Below are positions 7,918-15,618 of a DNA stretch of 20,972 nt, one piece after another (position 1 is the first letter of the stretch; each line of letters opens with the position of its first letter). Source of the DNA: an uncultured Cellvibrio sp. Lineage in GTDB: Bacteria > Pseudomonadota > Gammaproteobacteria > Pseudomonadales > Cellvibrionaceae. The stretch spans positions 1-20,972 of the forward strand of contig CAMLKG010000048.1 in the NCBI GenBank assembly GCA_946480695.1. Direction: 5' to 3'. The position numbers and the translations under genes were made by a program. The notes beneath the pieces were generated by a model that had not been told where the DNA came from, ran no database searches, and worked only from the letters and a program-made list of their open reading frames with translations.

Positions 7918-7985
7918 GTTGGGCAGAACCCTCCCGACAGCTAACATCGACCCTATTCCGCGTTGGGCATTGCTGCCCAACCTAC
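7914..7985. repeat. 72-base palindromic element between hisH and hisA
   Basis: A 13-base arm GTAGGTTGGGCAG (7914-7926) is perfectly inverted as CTGCCCAACCTAC (7973-7985). A third copy of the core, GTTGGGCA at 7962-7969, can pair instead with TGCCCAAC (7974-7981) around a four-base loop, so two exclusive folds exist. There is no T run, so this is not a standard terminator. From memory, similar GTAGGTTGGGC palindromes occur as dispersed intergenic elements in other bacteria; I could not check this. The element includes the hisH stop codon. Confidence 0.75.
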
Positions 7986-8006
7986 CCAAACGAATGAGAC
8001 CCTGGA

Positions 8007-8738
8007 ATGTTAATTATCCCCGCAATTGATTTAAAAGATGGCCAATGTGTACGCCTGCGCCAGGGCTTGATGGATGATTCCACAGTGTTTTCCGATGATC
8101 CGGTTGCCATGGCTAAACAGTGGGTTGATCAGGGGTGCCGGCGGTTACACCTGGTGGATTTGAACGGTGCCTTTGAAGGCAAGCCGGTCAATGGCGGTGT
8201 CGTCACCGCTATCGCCAACGCCTACCCCGGCTTGCCGATCCAGATCGGTGGCGGTATCCGCAGTGCGGCCACGATTGAGCATTACCTGCAAGCGGGTGTG
8301 CAGTACGTCATTATCGGCACCAAGGCGGTAAAGGAACCGCAGTTCGTGACCGACATGTGCAAAGCGTTTCCAGGTCATATTATCGTCGGGTTGGATGCGA
8401 AAGACGGCTGGGTAGCCACCGATGGCTGGGCCGAAGTGTCCAATCTCCAGGCCTCCGAGCTGGCCAGGCGCTTTGAGCAGGATGGTGTCAGCAGCATCGT
8501 TTACACCGATATCGCCCGCGATGGCATGATGCAGGGCGTGAATGTGCAGGCGACCGTGGCCATGGCGCAGGCGTCCAGCATCCCGGTCATCGCCTCCGGC
8601 GGCGTCACTAATATGGATGACATCCGCGCGCTCAATGCCGAAGCCCATAAAGGTATTTGCGGTGCGATCACCGGCCGCGCGATTTATGAAGGTACCTTGA
8701 ACATGGCAGAAGCCCAGGCCTACTGCGACGTAAACTGA
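8007..8738 (+). CDS. hisA: Phosphoribosylformimino-5-aminoimidazole carboxamide ribotide isomerase HisA
   Basis: HisA carries out the Amadori rearrangement of ProFAR to PRFAR, the substrate of HisH-HisF. The 243-residue protein is a single (beta-alpha)8 barrel. It begins [12 protein letters not shown] with catalytic D8, has the second catalytic D130 in [11 protein letters not shown], and shows the phosphate-binding loops GGGIR (81-85) and, near the end, ASGGV and [11 protein letters not shown]. Length and start fit the family. It is 89 bases after hisH, with the palindromic element between, and hisF begins 15 bases after its stop. The ATG at 8007 has only a weak ribosome-binding site. Confidence 0.97.
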   Translation: MLIIPAIDLKDGQCVRLRQGLMDDSTVFSDDPVAMAKQWVDQGCRRLHLVDLNGAFEGKPVNGGVVTAIANAYPGLPIQIGGGIRSAATIEHYLQAGVQYVIIGTKAVKEPQFVTDMCKAFPGHIIVGLDAKDGWVATDGWAEVSNLQASELARRFEQDGVSSIVYTDIARDGMMQGVNVQATVAMAQASSIPVIASGGVTNMDDIRALNAEAHKGICGAITGRAIYEGTLNMAEAQAYCDVN

Positions 8739-8753
8739 TTTTTGGTATCCCTT

Positions 8754-9527
8754 ATGGCTCTTGCAAAACGTATTATCCCCTGCCTTGATGTCGACAATGG
8801 CCGCGTGGTGAAAGGTGTGAATTTTGTCGGTATTCGCGATGCCGGCGACCCGGTGGAAATCGCCCGGCGCTACAACGATGAAGGCGCCGATGAAATTACT
8901 TTCCTCGACATTACCGCGACCCACGAAGGCCGCGACACCACGGTGCATACAGTGGAGAAAATCGCCAGTCAGGTATTTATCCCGCTGACCGTCGGTGGCG
9001 GGATTCGTACGGTGGAGGACATTCGCACCATGTTGAATGCCGGTGCGGATAAGGTGAGCATCAACTCCGCCGCGGTGTTCAACCCGGATTTCGTCAGGGC
9101 TGCCTCGGATCGTTTTGGTGCCCAGTGCATTGTTGTCGCGATTGATGCTAAAAAAGTCAGTGCGGAAGGCGAAGCGCCGCGCTGGGAGATCTTCACCCAC
9201 GGCGGGCGCAAACCTACCGGCATTAATGCGGTGGAATGGGCCGTTAAGATGGCCGAATACGGTGCCGGTGAAATCCTGCTGACCAGCATGGATGGCGATG
9301 GCACCAAAAAAGGTTATGACCTGGGGGTGACCCGGGCGATCAGCGATGCGGTGCCCATTCCGGTTATCGCTTCCGGTGGTGTCGGGAATTTGCAACATTT
9401 GGTCGATGGCGTAACCCTGGGGCGTGCTGATGCGGTCCTGGCGGCGAGTATTTTTCACTTTCGTGAATATACCGTACCGCAAGCCAAGGAGTTTATGTCC
9501 AGGCAGGGTATCGAAGTAAGGCTGTAA
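8754..9527 (+). CDS. hisF: Imidazole-glycerol-phosphate synthase cyclase subunit HisF
   Basis: HisF closes the imidazole ring from PRFAR and ammonia supplied by HisH, releasing AICAR for purine synthesis. The 257-residue barrel opens [16 protein letters not shown] with catalytic D12, and the second catalytic aspartate is D131 in VVAIDAKK. Phosphate-binding loops GGGIRT and ASGGVGN are intact. A TTG 12 bases upstream is in frame, but the ATG at 8754 matches the usual N-terminus. It is the last gene before a terminator; hisI and hisE are not in this window. Confidence 0.97.
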   Translation: MALAKRIIPCLDVDNGRVVKGVNFVGIRDAGDPVEIARRYNDEGADEITFLDITATHEGRDTTVHTVEKIASQVFIPLTVGGGIRTVEDIRTMLNAGADKVSINSAAVFNPDFVRAASDRFGAQCIVVAIDAKKVSAEGEAPRWEIFTHGGRKPTGINAVEWAVKMAEYGAGEILLTSMDGDGTKKGYDLGVTRAISDAVPIPVIASGGVGNLQHLVDGVTLGRADAVLAASIFHFREYTVPQAKEFMSRQGIEVRL

Positions 9528-9542
9528 TTAATGGCCAAAAAG

Positions 9543-9566
9543 AAAGGGCGCCCCAAGGCGCCCTTT
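9543..9566 (+). terminator. Terminator of the his genes
   Basis: AAAGGGCGCC (9543-9552) pairs perfectly with GGCGCCCTTT (9557-9566) around a four-base loop. It starts 15 bases after the hisF stop and precedes the convergent gene at 9587-9811. The stem is very GC-rich and the T run is short; A residues on the left may let it act in both directions. Confidence 0.82.
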
Positions 9567-9586
9567 GTGCATCGGCCCGAAAGGCT

Positions 9587-9811
9587 TCAGGCCGCACGAT
9601 ACTGTTTCAGGACATCCGCCACCTTGGGCTCGGAAGCCTGGATAAATTCGATAAACTCGCCAACGCCGGTTTCAGCGTCCTCGCGGCTATCGAACGGGCC
9701 TATATCCACACCTTCGCGGGTGCTGTAATACCAATAACCCTCTTTTTGCAGGTAGCGTCCATTGCGTGCAGGTACGGCACCCTGCTCGCCCGCTCTGTTT
9801 AAAACTGCCAT
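9587..9811 (-). CDS. Small protein of 74 residues, possibly DUF6316 family
   Basis: The ATG at 9811 has a strong AGGAG (9821-9817) five bases upstream, so the gene is well supported. The protein contains GRYLQKEGYWYYSTREG followed by GPFDSREDAETG, the pattern I associate from memory with the DUF6316 small proteins of pseudomonads, where an aromatic strand and a 'GPF-x-x-x-x-x-A' segment are conserved. It is soluble and without signal peptide. The C-terminal half (FIEFIQASEPKVADVLKQY) is likely helical. Its function is unknown. It is convergent with hisF, and its promoter region has operator-like repeats (9856-9882). Confidence 0.8.
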   Translation of the reverse strand: MAVLNRAGEQGAVPARNGRYLQKEGYWYYSTREGVDIGPFDSREDAETGVGEFIEFIQASEPKVADVLKQYRAA

Positions 9812-9855
9812 AAGTGCTCCTCATTTCTATTGCCCGACAATCGGTTCCTTTTGCT

Positions 9856-9885
9856 GGTGATCAAAAATCACCCCCGGTGATTATA
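9856..9885 (-). promoter_or_regulatory. Promoter with three GGTGAT half-sites upstream of the 74-residue gene
   Basis: On the minus strand a perfect TATAAT occupies 9885-9880. The same stretch carries GGTGAT at 9876-9881, its inverse ATCACC at 9867-9872 and GGTGAT again at 9856-9861 (plus-strand reading), so half-sites alternate in direction and overlap the -10 element and early transcribed region. AATCACC (9866-9872) and GGTGATT (9876-9882) form a seven-base inverted repeat. This placement would suit a repressor. The -35 match is poor. The predicted leader is about 60 bases. Confidence 0.45.
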
Positions 9886-10083
9886 GACAGCATTTTGAAC
9901 CGCTTGATAGTTTTAGTTGGCCTCTAAAAACACAATTAATATAACTGACTCATTTTTTTGACCGATGTATCGCAAATTGTTCCGGTTGCGGGAATAACTG
10001 TTGATCAAAAAGGTTAACTGGTACCCAAATTTGAGGCCATAAACTCAGGGGTGGCGCCAACAATTATTGCGGCTTGTAGAAAA

Positions 10084-10137
10084 TGCCGGGAGCAATGCGG
10101 AAACCGGTATCGGCGCTAGCTTGTAATAACCCCGGCA
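10084..10137 (-). terminator. Possible terminator of ctpA
   Basis: On the minus strand TGCCGGG (10137-10131) pairs with CCCGGCA (10090-10084), and TTTTCT follows the second arm. The enclosed 40 bases are long for a terminator loop but can fold weakly themselves. It begins eight bases after the ctpA stop codon. Confidence 0.35.
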
Positions 10138-10144
10138 TAGGAAA

Positions 10145-11554
10145 TTATCGGGTGGTGTCGCGGACCTGGATGTCAGGTTGAACGACGACATTGGGTGCGA
10201 TCTCCGGAGCGGGCGCGGCGGCCAGCGGGGAGCTCTGGATGAAAATATGTAATCCCTTTAGCAGGTTGAGCGCTTCATGCAATTGGTTGTCTTCGCGCAG
10301 GAGTTCAGCGCTGGTGATGCGCCGTTGTTCGCGCTCTTTACGGGTGCTTTCCTTGCCGCCCTTACCGTTGCCGAGGTGGCGGGCCAGATCCGCTTCCGTG
10401 GTGTTCACACCCTGTTGGATACCTGTTACCTGCACCCGTTCCACGTCCACATCCGGTTCGATCCCCTGGGCCTGGATCGAACGGCCCTTGGGGGTGTAAT
10501 AGAGGGCGGTGGTCAACTTGACGGCGCGATCATTGCTGATAGGGATTACCGACTGCACCGAGCCCTTACCAAAACTGCGGGTTCCCATAATGACGGCACG
10601 TTTGTGGTCCTGTAAGGCCCCGGCAACAATTTCAGAGGCGGATGCGGAGCCGTCATTGATTAGCACCACCAGGGGTAACCCGCTGGTGACATCCCCGGAT
10701 TCGGCGTTGTAACTGATATTGGAATTATCCAGTCGCCCCTGGGTGTATACCACCTGGCCGCCATCCAGGAAGGCATCCACGACTTCCACTGAGGATTGCA
10801 AAACACCGCCAGGGTTGTTGCGCAAATCCAGGATAACGCCTTTAGTGCCCGGGTTTTTCTTCAGCTGGTCGCGCAATTTCTGGATGGTGTCTTTACCGGT
10901 GTCAATCTGGAACTGGGCGATACGAATATAGAAGTAATCCTGTTCCAGGGTGCGTGTGCGCACGCTTTGTACTTTGATAATGTCGCGTAACAAATGGAAT
11001 TCGAGTGGTTGATCTACCCCGTCGCGCATGACGGTGATTTTGATCGGTGTATTTTTTTCCCCGCGCATCATATTGATGGCCTTGTTCAGGTCCATGCCTT
11101 TAACCGGATTGTCATCGATGCGAACCACTATATCGCCCGCCATGATACCCGCCTTGGCCGAAGGGCTGTCATCAATCGGCGTGACGACTTTGACAAAACC
11201 CTCTTCCAGGCTCACTTCCAGCCCTATGCCGCCAAATTCACCCGAGGTGCTGGCTTGCAAGTCAGCAAACGCCTCTTTATCGAGGTAAGCCGAGTGCGGG
11301 TCCAGTTCTGCGATCATGCCTTTGATGGCGTATTCGAGCAATTTTGCGTCGTCGATTTCATCGACGTAACCGTTGCGTACATGGTCATAAACGCGGGTAA
11401 AGGTGCGCAATTCCTCCAGCGGTAATAATCCCGCGTCCCCGGTTGCCTTTCTTTCATCGGCAACGGCGGGGAAGGTCAAGGCAAGCGTGCTGAACAAGCC
11501 GGTAAACGCCAGCGAGGGAGTTAAAAAAACTCTGGGGAAAGCAGCGAAAAACAT
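10145..11554 (-). CDS. ctpA: Carboxyl-terminal processing protease CtpA (S41, PDZ)
   Basis: This periplasmic serine protease trims or degrades proteins from their C-terminus; in Pseudomonas aeruginosa CtpA controls cell-wall cross-link hydrolases. The 469-residue precursor has a signal sequence (about 1-32, ending AVA). An N-terminal helical part follows, then a PDZ domain near 100-180 with the GIGLEV carboxylate-binding loop, and the S41 catalytic core. The Ser/Lys dyad is S305 in DGSASASEIVAG and K330 in RSFGKGSVQ, with Q334 four residues on. The 25-residue Ser-Lys spacing fits CtpA. The C-terminal 80 residues form a charged helix and a Pro/Ala-rich tail. The ATG has a GGAG upstream. It lies 147 bases after envC on the same strand. 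Confidence 0.94.
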   Translation of the reverse strand: MFFAAFPRVFLTPSLAFTGLFSTLALTFPAVADERKATGDAGLLPLEELRTFTRVYDHVRNGYVDEIDDAKLLEYAIKGMIAELDPHSAYLDKEAFADLQASTSGEFGGIGLEVSLEEGFVKVVTPIDDSPSAKAGIMAGDIVVRIDDNPVKGMDLNKAINMMRGEKNTPIKITVMRDGVDQPLEFHLLRDIIKVQSVRTRTLEQDYFYIRIAQFQIDTGKDTIQKLRDQLKKNPGTKGVILDLRNNPGGVLQSSVEVVDAFLDGGQVVYTQGRLDNSNISYNAESGDVTSGLPLVVLINDGSASASEIVAGALQDHKRAVIMGTRSFGKGSVQSVIPISNDRAVKLTTALYYTPKGRSIQAQGIEPDVDVERVQVTGIQQGVNTTEADLARHLGNGKGGKESTRKEREQRRITSAELLREDNQLHEALNLLKGLHIFIQSSPLAAAPAPEIAPNVVVQPDIQVRDTTR

Positions 11555-11701
11555 GGTGTCTCCGAAAGACGCTGACAGCGAAAAGCGCGGGCCGGTTGCG
11601 CCAGGGGCAATTGGGCCAATCCAATGAATCCAGGCTGAACACTAAGCCAAAATTTTAAAAAATGACAGGGCTGGAAACGATATTTTTTGTACACGGCTAA
11701 A

Positions 11702-12907
11702 TTAGCCGCGCGCGAGCCATACCCCGGGATCGACAGGTTTGCCCTGGTGGCGAATTTCAAAATACAAACCCGTGTCGGCCTGGCCGCCAGAATTGCCAAT
11801 TGTCGCGATAATTTCACCGGCTTGCACCGGTTCGCCCGCTTTTTTTAACAGGCGTTGGTTATGCGCATACAGGCTCATATAACCTTCACCATGATCAATA
11901 ATGACCAGCAAGCCATGGCCGCCAAAATAGTCGGCAAATACCACTCGCCCATGGTGGACCGCGCGCACATTGTTGCCCATGGGCGCAGAAATATAGGCAC
12001 CGTTCCAGTTCATCTGCCCTGCGATGCGCGCGCTGCCGAAGCGGTGGATCATGCTGCCCTGGGTTGGCCAGGGCATACGGCCGCGGCGCTGGGAAAATTT
12101 CTCGCCGCCCGTGGGAAGGGGAACATAACCGGGCGCGTTAATCGCCCCGGTAGTGGCAACCTGGCGTGTCACTTTGTCGAGCAAGGCTTGTAACCGGCGG
12201 CGGTCCTCGCCCAATTGTTTAAGCGCCTGGTTTTTGTTTTTTAAATCGCTGTTTACTTTGGCGAGCGCTTTTTCACGCTCCCTATGGATGGCTTTTAATT
12301 CGGTGCGCCGGTTATCCAATTCGCCTTGCATGGCGGCTAGCTCACGTGTTTTTTTTTCTATTTCAGGGGTGAGGGCATCAATGCGGGTGATGGTTTCCAG
12401 ATAGGATTTCATTTTTCCGGTATGCGCTTCCATAAAATAACTGTGGTATTTCATGATGCGCGAAACCTGGTCCGGCGATTCCTGGTTCAATAGGACCTTT
12501 ACTTCACTTTGCTCGCCCAGTTTATGGGCTGCGCGCATTTGTTCGGCAATTTGCGCTTGCTGGTTTTTGCGCGCCTGTTCCAGTTGGCTGCGCTCATTCT
12601 TAAGCTGGTTGAGTTCGTTGTTCTGCCCTTTCAGTTGGGTATTGATCTCATCCGCTTTCTTTTGCAAGTCATTAATTTGCTGTTCGGATTTTTCCAGATC
12701 TTTTTGCAAATCCGATCGCGTACCCTGTACTTCCTTTAATTCTTTTTGCAGCGCTTCAATTTCCTTTTGCAGTTTGGCCATTTCCGCTTTTTCATCGGCC
12801 TGGGCGTAACAGCACATGAGTGCGACGCAAAAAAAGCTGGTGAGCGCAAGGGGTTTAGCTTGCGCTAAGGCTTGTCGAATGGCAAAAAATCGGCTCATGA
12901 AATTCAT
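11702..12907 (-). CDS. envC: Murein hydrolase activator EnvC (degenerate LytM domain)
   Basis: EnvC is a periplasmic partner of FtsEX that switches on amidases to split septal peptidoglycan. The 401-residue precursor has an N-terminal signal sequence (about 1-37), a long coiled coil (roughly 40-260, rich in Lys, Glu, Gln and Leu), and a C-terminal LytM/M23 domain (about 287-398). The zinc ligands are lost: the H-x-G-x-D site reads WNGAYISAP and the H-x-H site reads GLYFEIR, as in E. coli EnvC (SLYFEIR). It is therefore an activator, not a protease. The start could be ATG 12907 or ATG 12898; neither has a good ribosome-binding site. It lies between gpmI and ctpA on the same strand, but a terminator-like hairpin separates it from gpmI. 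Confidence 0.93.
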   Translation of the reverse strand: MNFMSRFFAIRQALAQAKPLALTSFFCVALMCCYAQADEKAEMAKLQKEIEALQKELKEVQGTRSDLQKDLEKSEQQINDLQKKADEINTQLKGQNNELNQLKNERSQLEQARKNQQAQIAEQMRAAHKLGEQSEVKVLLNQESPDQVSRIMKYHSYFMEAHTGKMKSYLETITRIDALTPEIEKKTRELAAMQGELDNRRTELKAIHREREKALAKVNSDLKNKNQALKQLGEDRRRLQALLDKVTRQVATTGAINAPGYVPLPTGGEKFSQRRGRMPWPTQGSMIHRFGSARIAGQMNWNGAYISAPMGNNVRAVHHGRVVFADYFGGHGLLVIIDHGEGYMSLYAHNQRLLKKAGEPVQAGEIIATIGNSGGQADTGLYFEIRHQGKPVDPGVWLARG

Positions 12908-12910
12908 TCA

Positions 12911-12948
12911 GAAAGAAAAAGGAAACGGCCGGCATCTGCTGGCCGTTT
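12911..12948 (-). terminator. Rho-independent terminator after gpmI, inside the envC leader
   Basis: On the minus strand AAACGGCC (12948-12941) pairs with GGCCGTTT (12930-12923), and the stem extends inward to a four-base loop. CCTTTTTCTTT follows at 12922-12912. It lies between the gpmI stop and the envC start and ends only a few bases before the envC ATG. Confidence 0.75.
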
Positions 12949-12959
12949 GCCCGTATTGA

Positions 12960-14507
12960 TTAGCCGAGGGTAATCAAATTACGGCCGGTCATTTCCCTGG
13001 GTTGCGGGATACCCATCAATGCCAGCATGGTAGGTGCGACATCGGCCAGCGAGCCGCCGTTCGCCAGGGTTGCCTTGCGCTTGCTGACAAAAATAAATGG
13101 CACCGGCAGGGTGGAGTGCTGGGTGTGGGGCTGGCCGGTTTCTTCGTCGAACATTTCCTCCACGTTGCCGTGGTCGGCAGTAATCAGGGCTTCAGCGCCG
13201 ACTTTTTCCACAGCGGCGAGGACCTTGCCGAGGGCAAGGTCAACGGCTTCAACGGCTTTGATGGCCGCTTCCATCAAGCCTGAGTGGCCCACCATGTCGC
13301 AATTGGCGTAATTACAGATAATGGCGTCGTACTTGCCCGATTCAATCGCCGCAACCAGTTTTTCGGTTACTTCCGGCGCGCTCATTTCCGGTTGCAAATC
13401 GTAGGTCGCAACTTGTGGCGATGGCACCAGGATGCGGTCTTCGCCGGGGTAAACCACTTCGTTGCCGCCATTAAAGAAAAAGGTGACGTGCGCATATTTT
13501 TCGGTTTCGGCGATACGCAATTGGGTCTTGCCCAAGCCGGAAATGTATTCGCCGAACGAATTGCTCAGGTCTTCGGGTGGATAGGCGATAGGCGCCTTGA
13601 TGTTGGAGGCGTATTCGGTGGTCTGCACGAAATGGGCGATCGCCGGGTGGGTTTCGCCGCGATCAAAACCCTCGAACGGCTCGTCGATCAGGGCGCGGGT
13701 GATTTCGCGCGCGCGGTCGGGGCGGAAATTCATGAAAATGACGGAATCACCATCGTTGATGGTGGCCACTTCTTCATCTTCACCGCAGATCACGGTGGCT
13801 TTCACAAACTCGTCGTTTTCGCCGCGCGCGTAGGCGGCCTCCAATGCTTCAACCGCGGTGAGCGCGTCAAACCCGGCGTCGCCGGTTACCATCACATCGT
13901 AAGCTGCTTTCACCCGGTCCCAGCGATTGTCGCGATCAAGCGCATAGTAGCGGCCGATAATGGAGGCTACCCGGCCGGTGCCGAGCTCCCTAAACAGGTC
14001 TTCGGCTTTTTGCAGTGAGCTTTCAGCGCTGCGCGGCGGTGTGTCGCGGCCGTCGAGGAAGGCGTGCAGGTACACGTTTTTGGCTCCGCGCTGCACCGCC
14101 ATTTTCATCATGGCGTAGATATGGTCCTGGTGGGCGTGCACTCCGCCTTCAGACAGGAGGCCGAGGATATGCACCGCCTTGTTGGTGGCGATAGCGTTAT
14201 CAATCGCTTTCACGTATTCGGGATTGGTAAAGAAATCGCCGTCGCTGATGGATTTATTAATGCGGGTAAAACTCTGGTAAACCACGCGCCCGGCGCCAAT
14301 GGTGGTGTGGCCTACCTCGGAGTTACCCATTTGGCCCTCGGGCAGGCCCACCGCCATACCGGAAGTTTCAATCAGGGTATTGGGGCAGGTTTTCCAGAGG
14401 TTGTCATACACGGGGGTATCGGCGGCGTATATAGCGTTGTATTTGGTTTTTTCCGAATAGCCGTAACCGTCGAGGATCAGCAAAACTACAGGTTTCTTGG
14501 CGCTCAT
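12960..14507 (-). CDS. gpmI: 2,3-bisphosphoglycerate-independent phosphoglycerate mutase GpmI
   Basis: GpmI interconverts 3- and 2-phosphoglycerate in glycolysis using two manganese ions and a phosphoserine intermediate. The ATG at 14507, preceded by TGGAAG, gives 515 residues, the usual length. The frame extends upstream to 14624, but the extra residues are unrelated to the family. Metal and catalytic residues are visible: D13 in [11 protein letters not shown]63 in [10 protein letters not shown], the [11 protein letters not shown] loop, [16 protein letters not shown], and late ADHGN and HSTLPVPF metal sites. It is the first of three minus-strand genes, with envC 52 bases downstream, and is divergent from yibN. 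E. coli has the same gpmI-envC order next to yibN-grxC-secB. Confidence 0.97.
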   Translation of the reverse strand: MSAKKPVVLLILDGYGYSEKTKYNAIYAADTPVYDNLWKTCPNTLIETSGMAVGLPEGQMGNSEVGHTTIGAGRVVYQSFTRINKSISDGDFFTNPEYVKAIDNAIATNKAVHILGLLSEGGVHAHQDHIYAMMKMAVQRGAKNVYLHAFLDGRDTPPRSAESSLQKAEDLFRELGTGRVASIIGRYYALDRDNRWDRVKAAYDVMVTGDAGFDALTAVEALEAAYARGENDEFVKATVICGEDEEVATINDGDSVIFMNFRPDRAREITRALIDEPFEGFDRGETHPAIAHFVQTTEYASNIKAPIAYPPEDLSNSFGEYISGLGKTQLRIAETEKYAHVTFFFNGGNEVVYPGEDRILVPSPQVATYDLQPEMSAPEVTEKLVAAIESGKYDAIICNYANCDMVGHSGLMEAAIKAVEAVDLALGKVLAAVEKVGAEALITADHGNVEEMFDEETGQPHTQHSTLPVPFIFVSKRKATLANGGSLADVAPTMLALMGIPQPREMTGRNLITLG

Positions 14508-14859
14508 AAATCGCTTCCAGGGTCGGATGAACGTGAAATGGCTGGTGACTATGGCGGCTTGTGGCAGCCGGTGTACGCAGCCCCGGATGATGATCAGGGC
14601 AAAATGCCCGTAATTAGCCGGCATTCTAGCGGTTTGGGCCGCGTAACTCTATGCGCAAACCGGCTATAAGCCCGATAAATCGCGGCAGCAACTGTTTTGC
14701 ACTGAGCCGATGCGGGAACTGAATCGTGTATACTTCGCCGCCTCATGCCCATGCGGTAAAGTTTGGATGGTTCACATTGAAATCGACTTTACTTGCCCCC
14801 ACTTCCAGTTCACCGGGGGCAGCGGGGCTCCCGTAGATTTTCCAGAAGGCCAATAAACC
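14508..14859. other. Divergent intergenic region between gpmI and yibN
   Basis: For gpmI, a TAGAAT on the minus strand (14628-14623) could be a -10 element, with no clear -35. For yibN, TATACT at 14729-14734 is a candidate -10, also without a good -35. TGCCCCC (14794-14800) and GGGGGCA (14815-14821) can form a leader hairpin about 40 bases ahead of the yibN start. A 48-codon open frame (14710-14856) runs up to yibN and is listed separately. Confidence 0.4.
14710..14856 (+). CDS. Possible small protein of 48 residues upstream of yibN
   Basis: The frame starts ATG-CGG-GAA at 14710 and stops with TAA at 14854-14856, three bases before the yibN GTG. The peptide contains a CPC and a CPH motif (SCPCGKVW, then DFTCPHFQF), a balanced composition and an acidic end (VDFPEGQ). 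Internal ATG 14767 would give 29 residues. Against it, no good ribosome-binding site precedes either ATG, and the candidate yibN -10 element lies inside the frame. It could be a small metal-binding or leader peptide, or chance. Confidence 0.2.
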   Translation: MRELNRVYFAASCPCGKVWMVHIEIDFTCPHFQFTGGSGAPVDFPEGQ

Positions 14860-15273
14860 GTGGATTTTTTTAATTTTGTTGCGCAAGAGTGGCTGTTGGT
14901 CACCATCCTGATCGTGTTGATTTATGTGTATGTGTGGCGCGACCGTATTAAAAGTGGCCGCCCGGTATCACCCCACGAAGTCACCCGCCTGGTGAATGCA
15001 GGCAATGCCGTTATCGTGGACCTGCGTGAAGGCGCCGAATACAAAGCGGGGCATATCGTAGGTTCGGTAAACATCCCCTACAGCAAGCTCAGCAAGGAAA
15101 CGACCGAGGTGGCGAGCCATAAAGGCAAAACCATTATCCTGGTGGATAAACTCGGCCAGCACGCCGGTGCCGTGGGTCGTTTATTGGGTAAGGAAGGTTT
15201 TGAAGTGCGTCGCCTGGGTGGCGGTATTGCCGAGTGGCAGGCGCAGAGCTTGCCGCTGGTAAAAGGCAAATAA
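14860..15273 (+). CDS. yibN: Membrane-anchored rhodanese-like protein YibN
   Basis: The protein has 137 residues from a GTG start; AGAAGG lies about eight bases upstream. A single membrane anchor (about 11-26, WLLVTILIVLIYVYVW) is followed by a rhodanese fold: AVIVDLREGAEYKAGHIVGS (50-69) and IILVDKLGQHAGAVGRLL. At the place of the catalytic cysteine there is D96, so sulfur transfer is unlikely. E. coli YibN, as I recall it, likewise has VVDGSG there, so this is a family trait rather than damage. It ends LPLVKGK, like E. coli YibN. It starts the yibN-grxC-secB group. The biochemical role is not clear; a link to membrane-protein insertion or secretion is suggested only by its constant position beside secB. 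Confidence 0.88.
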   Translation: MDFFNFVAQEWLLVTILIVLIYVYVWRDRIKSGRPVSPHEVTRLVNAGNAVIVDLREGAEYKAGHIVGSVNIPYSKLSKETTEVASHKGKTIILVDKLGQHAGAVGRLLGKEGFEVRRLGGGIAEWQAQSLPLVKGK

Positions 15274-15307
15274 CCGAGCAATTTAACAAGTCATTCCGGA
15301 GTTATTT

Positions 15308-15568
15308 ATGGCCCGCGTGCTGATGTATACCACCGCTGTTTGCCCCTACTGCATCAACGCTAAAAAACTGTTGGCGCAAAAAGGGGTGGCGGTGGAAGAA
15401 ATTCGCGTGGATAGCCAACCGCAGTTGCGCCAGGAAATGATGGCCAAAAGCGGTCAGCGCACAGTACCGCAGATCTGGATCGGCGACACCCATGTCGGCG
15501 GTTTTACCGATCTCTGGGCGCTGGATAAAGCGGGCAAGCTGGACCCACTGTTGGCACAATCCCGATAG
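15308..15568 (+). CDS. grxC: Glutaredoxin 3 GrxC
   Basis: This 86-residue cytoplasmic thiol-disulfide oxidoreductase uses glutathione to reduce protein disulfides and mixed disulfides. The CPYC active site is at residues 12-15, the cis-proline motif TVPQIWIG follows near 52-59, and the glutathione-binding VGGFTDL is near 63-69. GGAG lies eight bases upstream of the ATG. It sits 34 bases after yibN and 50 bases before secB, the same order as in E. coli, and is probably co-transcribed with both. Confidence 0.95.
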   Translation: MARVLMYTTAVCPYCINAKKLLAQKGVAVEEIRVDSQPQLRQEMMAKSGQRTVPQIWIGDTHVGGFTDLWALDKAGKLDPLLAQSR

Positions 15569-15618
15569 GCCGCGGTGGTTCCGTATCAAATTCATACCAG
15601 TATCAAGTCGAGTCCATT

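Larger units (their letters stand above)
9812..10144. other. Intergenic region between ctpA and the 74-residue gene
   Basis: The right part holds an inverted repeat after ctpA and a 24-codon open frame on the minus strand (10138-10064, starting MPGLLQASAD) that I do not consider proven. The left part holds the promoter of the 74-residue gene. The middle (about 9900-10060) is A/T-rich, and I see no gene or clear signal there. E. coli has yibQ next after envC, and pseudomonads, as I recall, have a related gene after ctpA; none is present here. Confidence 0.45.

Noticed and set aside
8145..9482. Long open frame of 445 codons on the minus strand across hisA and hisF
   Set aside because: It is antisense to two certain genes, has no ribosome-binding site or family features, and its composition (many His, Gly, Ala, Asp) is the mirror of GC-biased codons in the his genes.
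11641..11701. Half Pho box (CTGTCAT on the minus strand) between envC and ctpA
   Set aside because: Only one heptamer matches and no second copy follows at the right spacing.
14508..14624. Upstream extension of gpmI by 39 residues
   Set aside because: The family begins at the residues following the ATG at 14507, which has its own TGGAAG; the extension looks like untranslated leader.
14968..15162. Rhodanese-like protein considered inactivated because its catalytic Cys is missing
   Set aside because: E. coli YibN, as I recall it, also has Asp at that place, so this is a property of the family and not a sign of decay.
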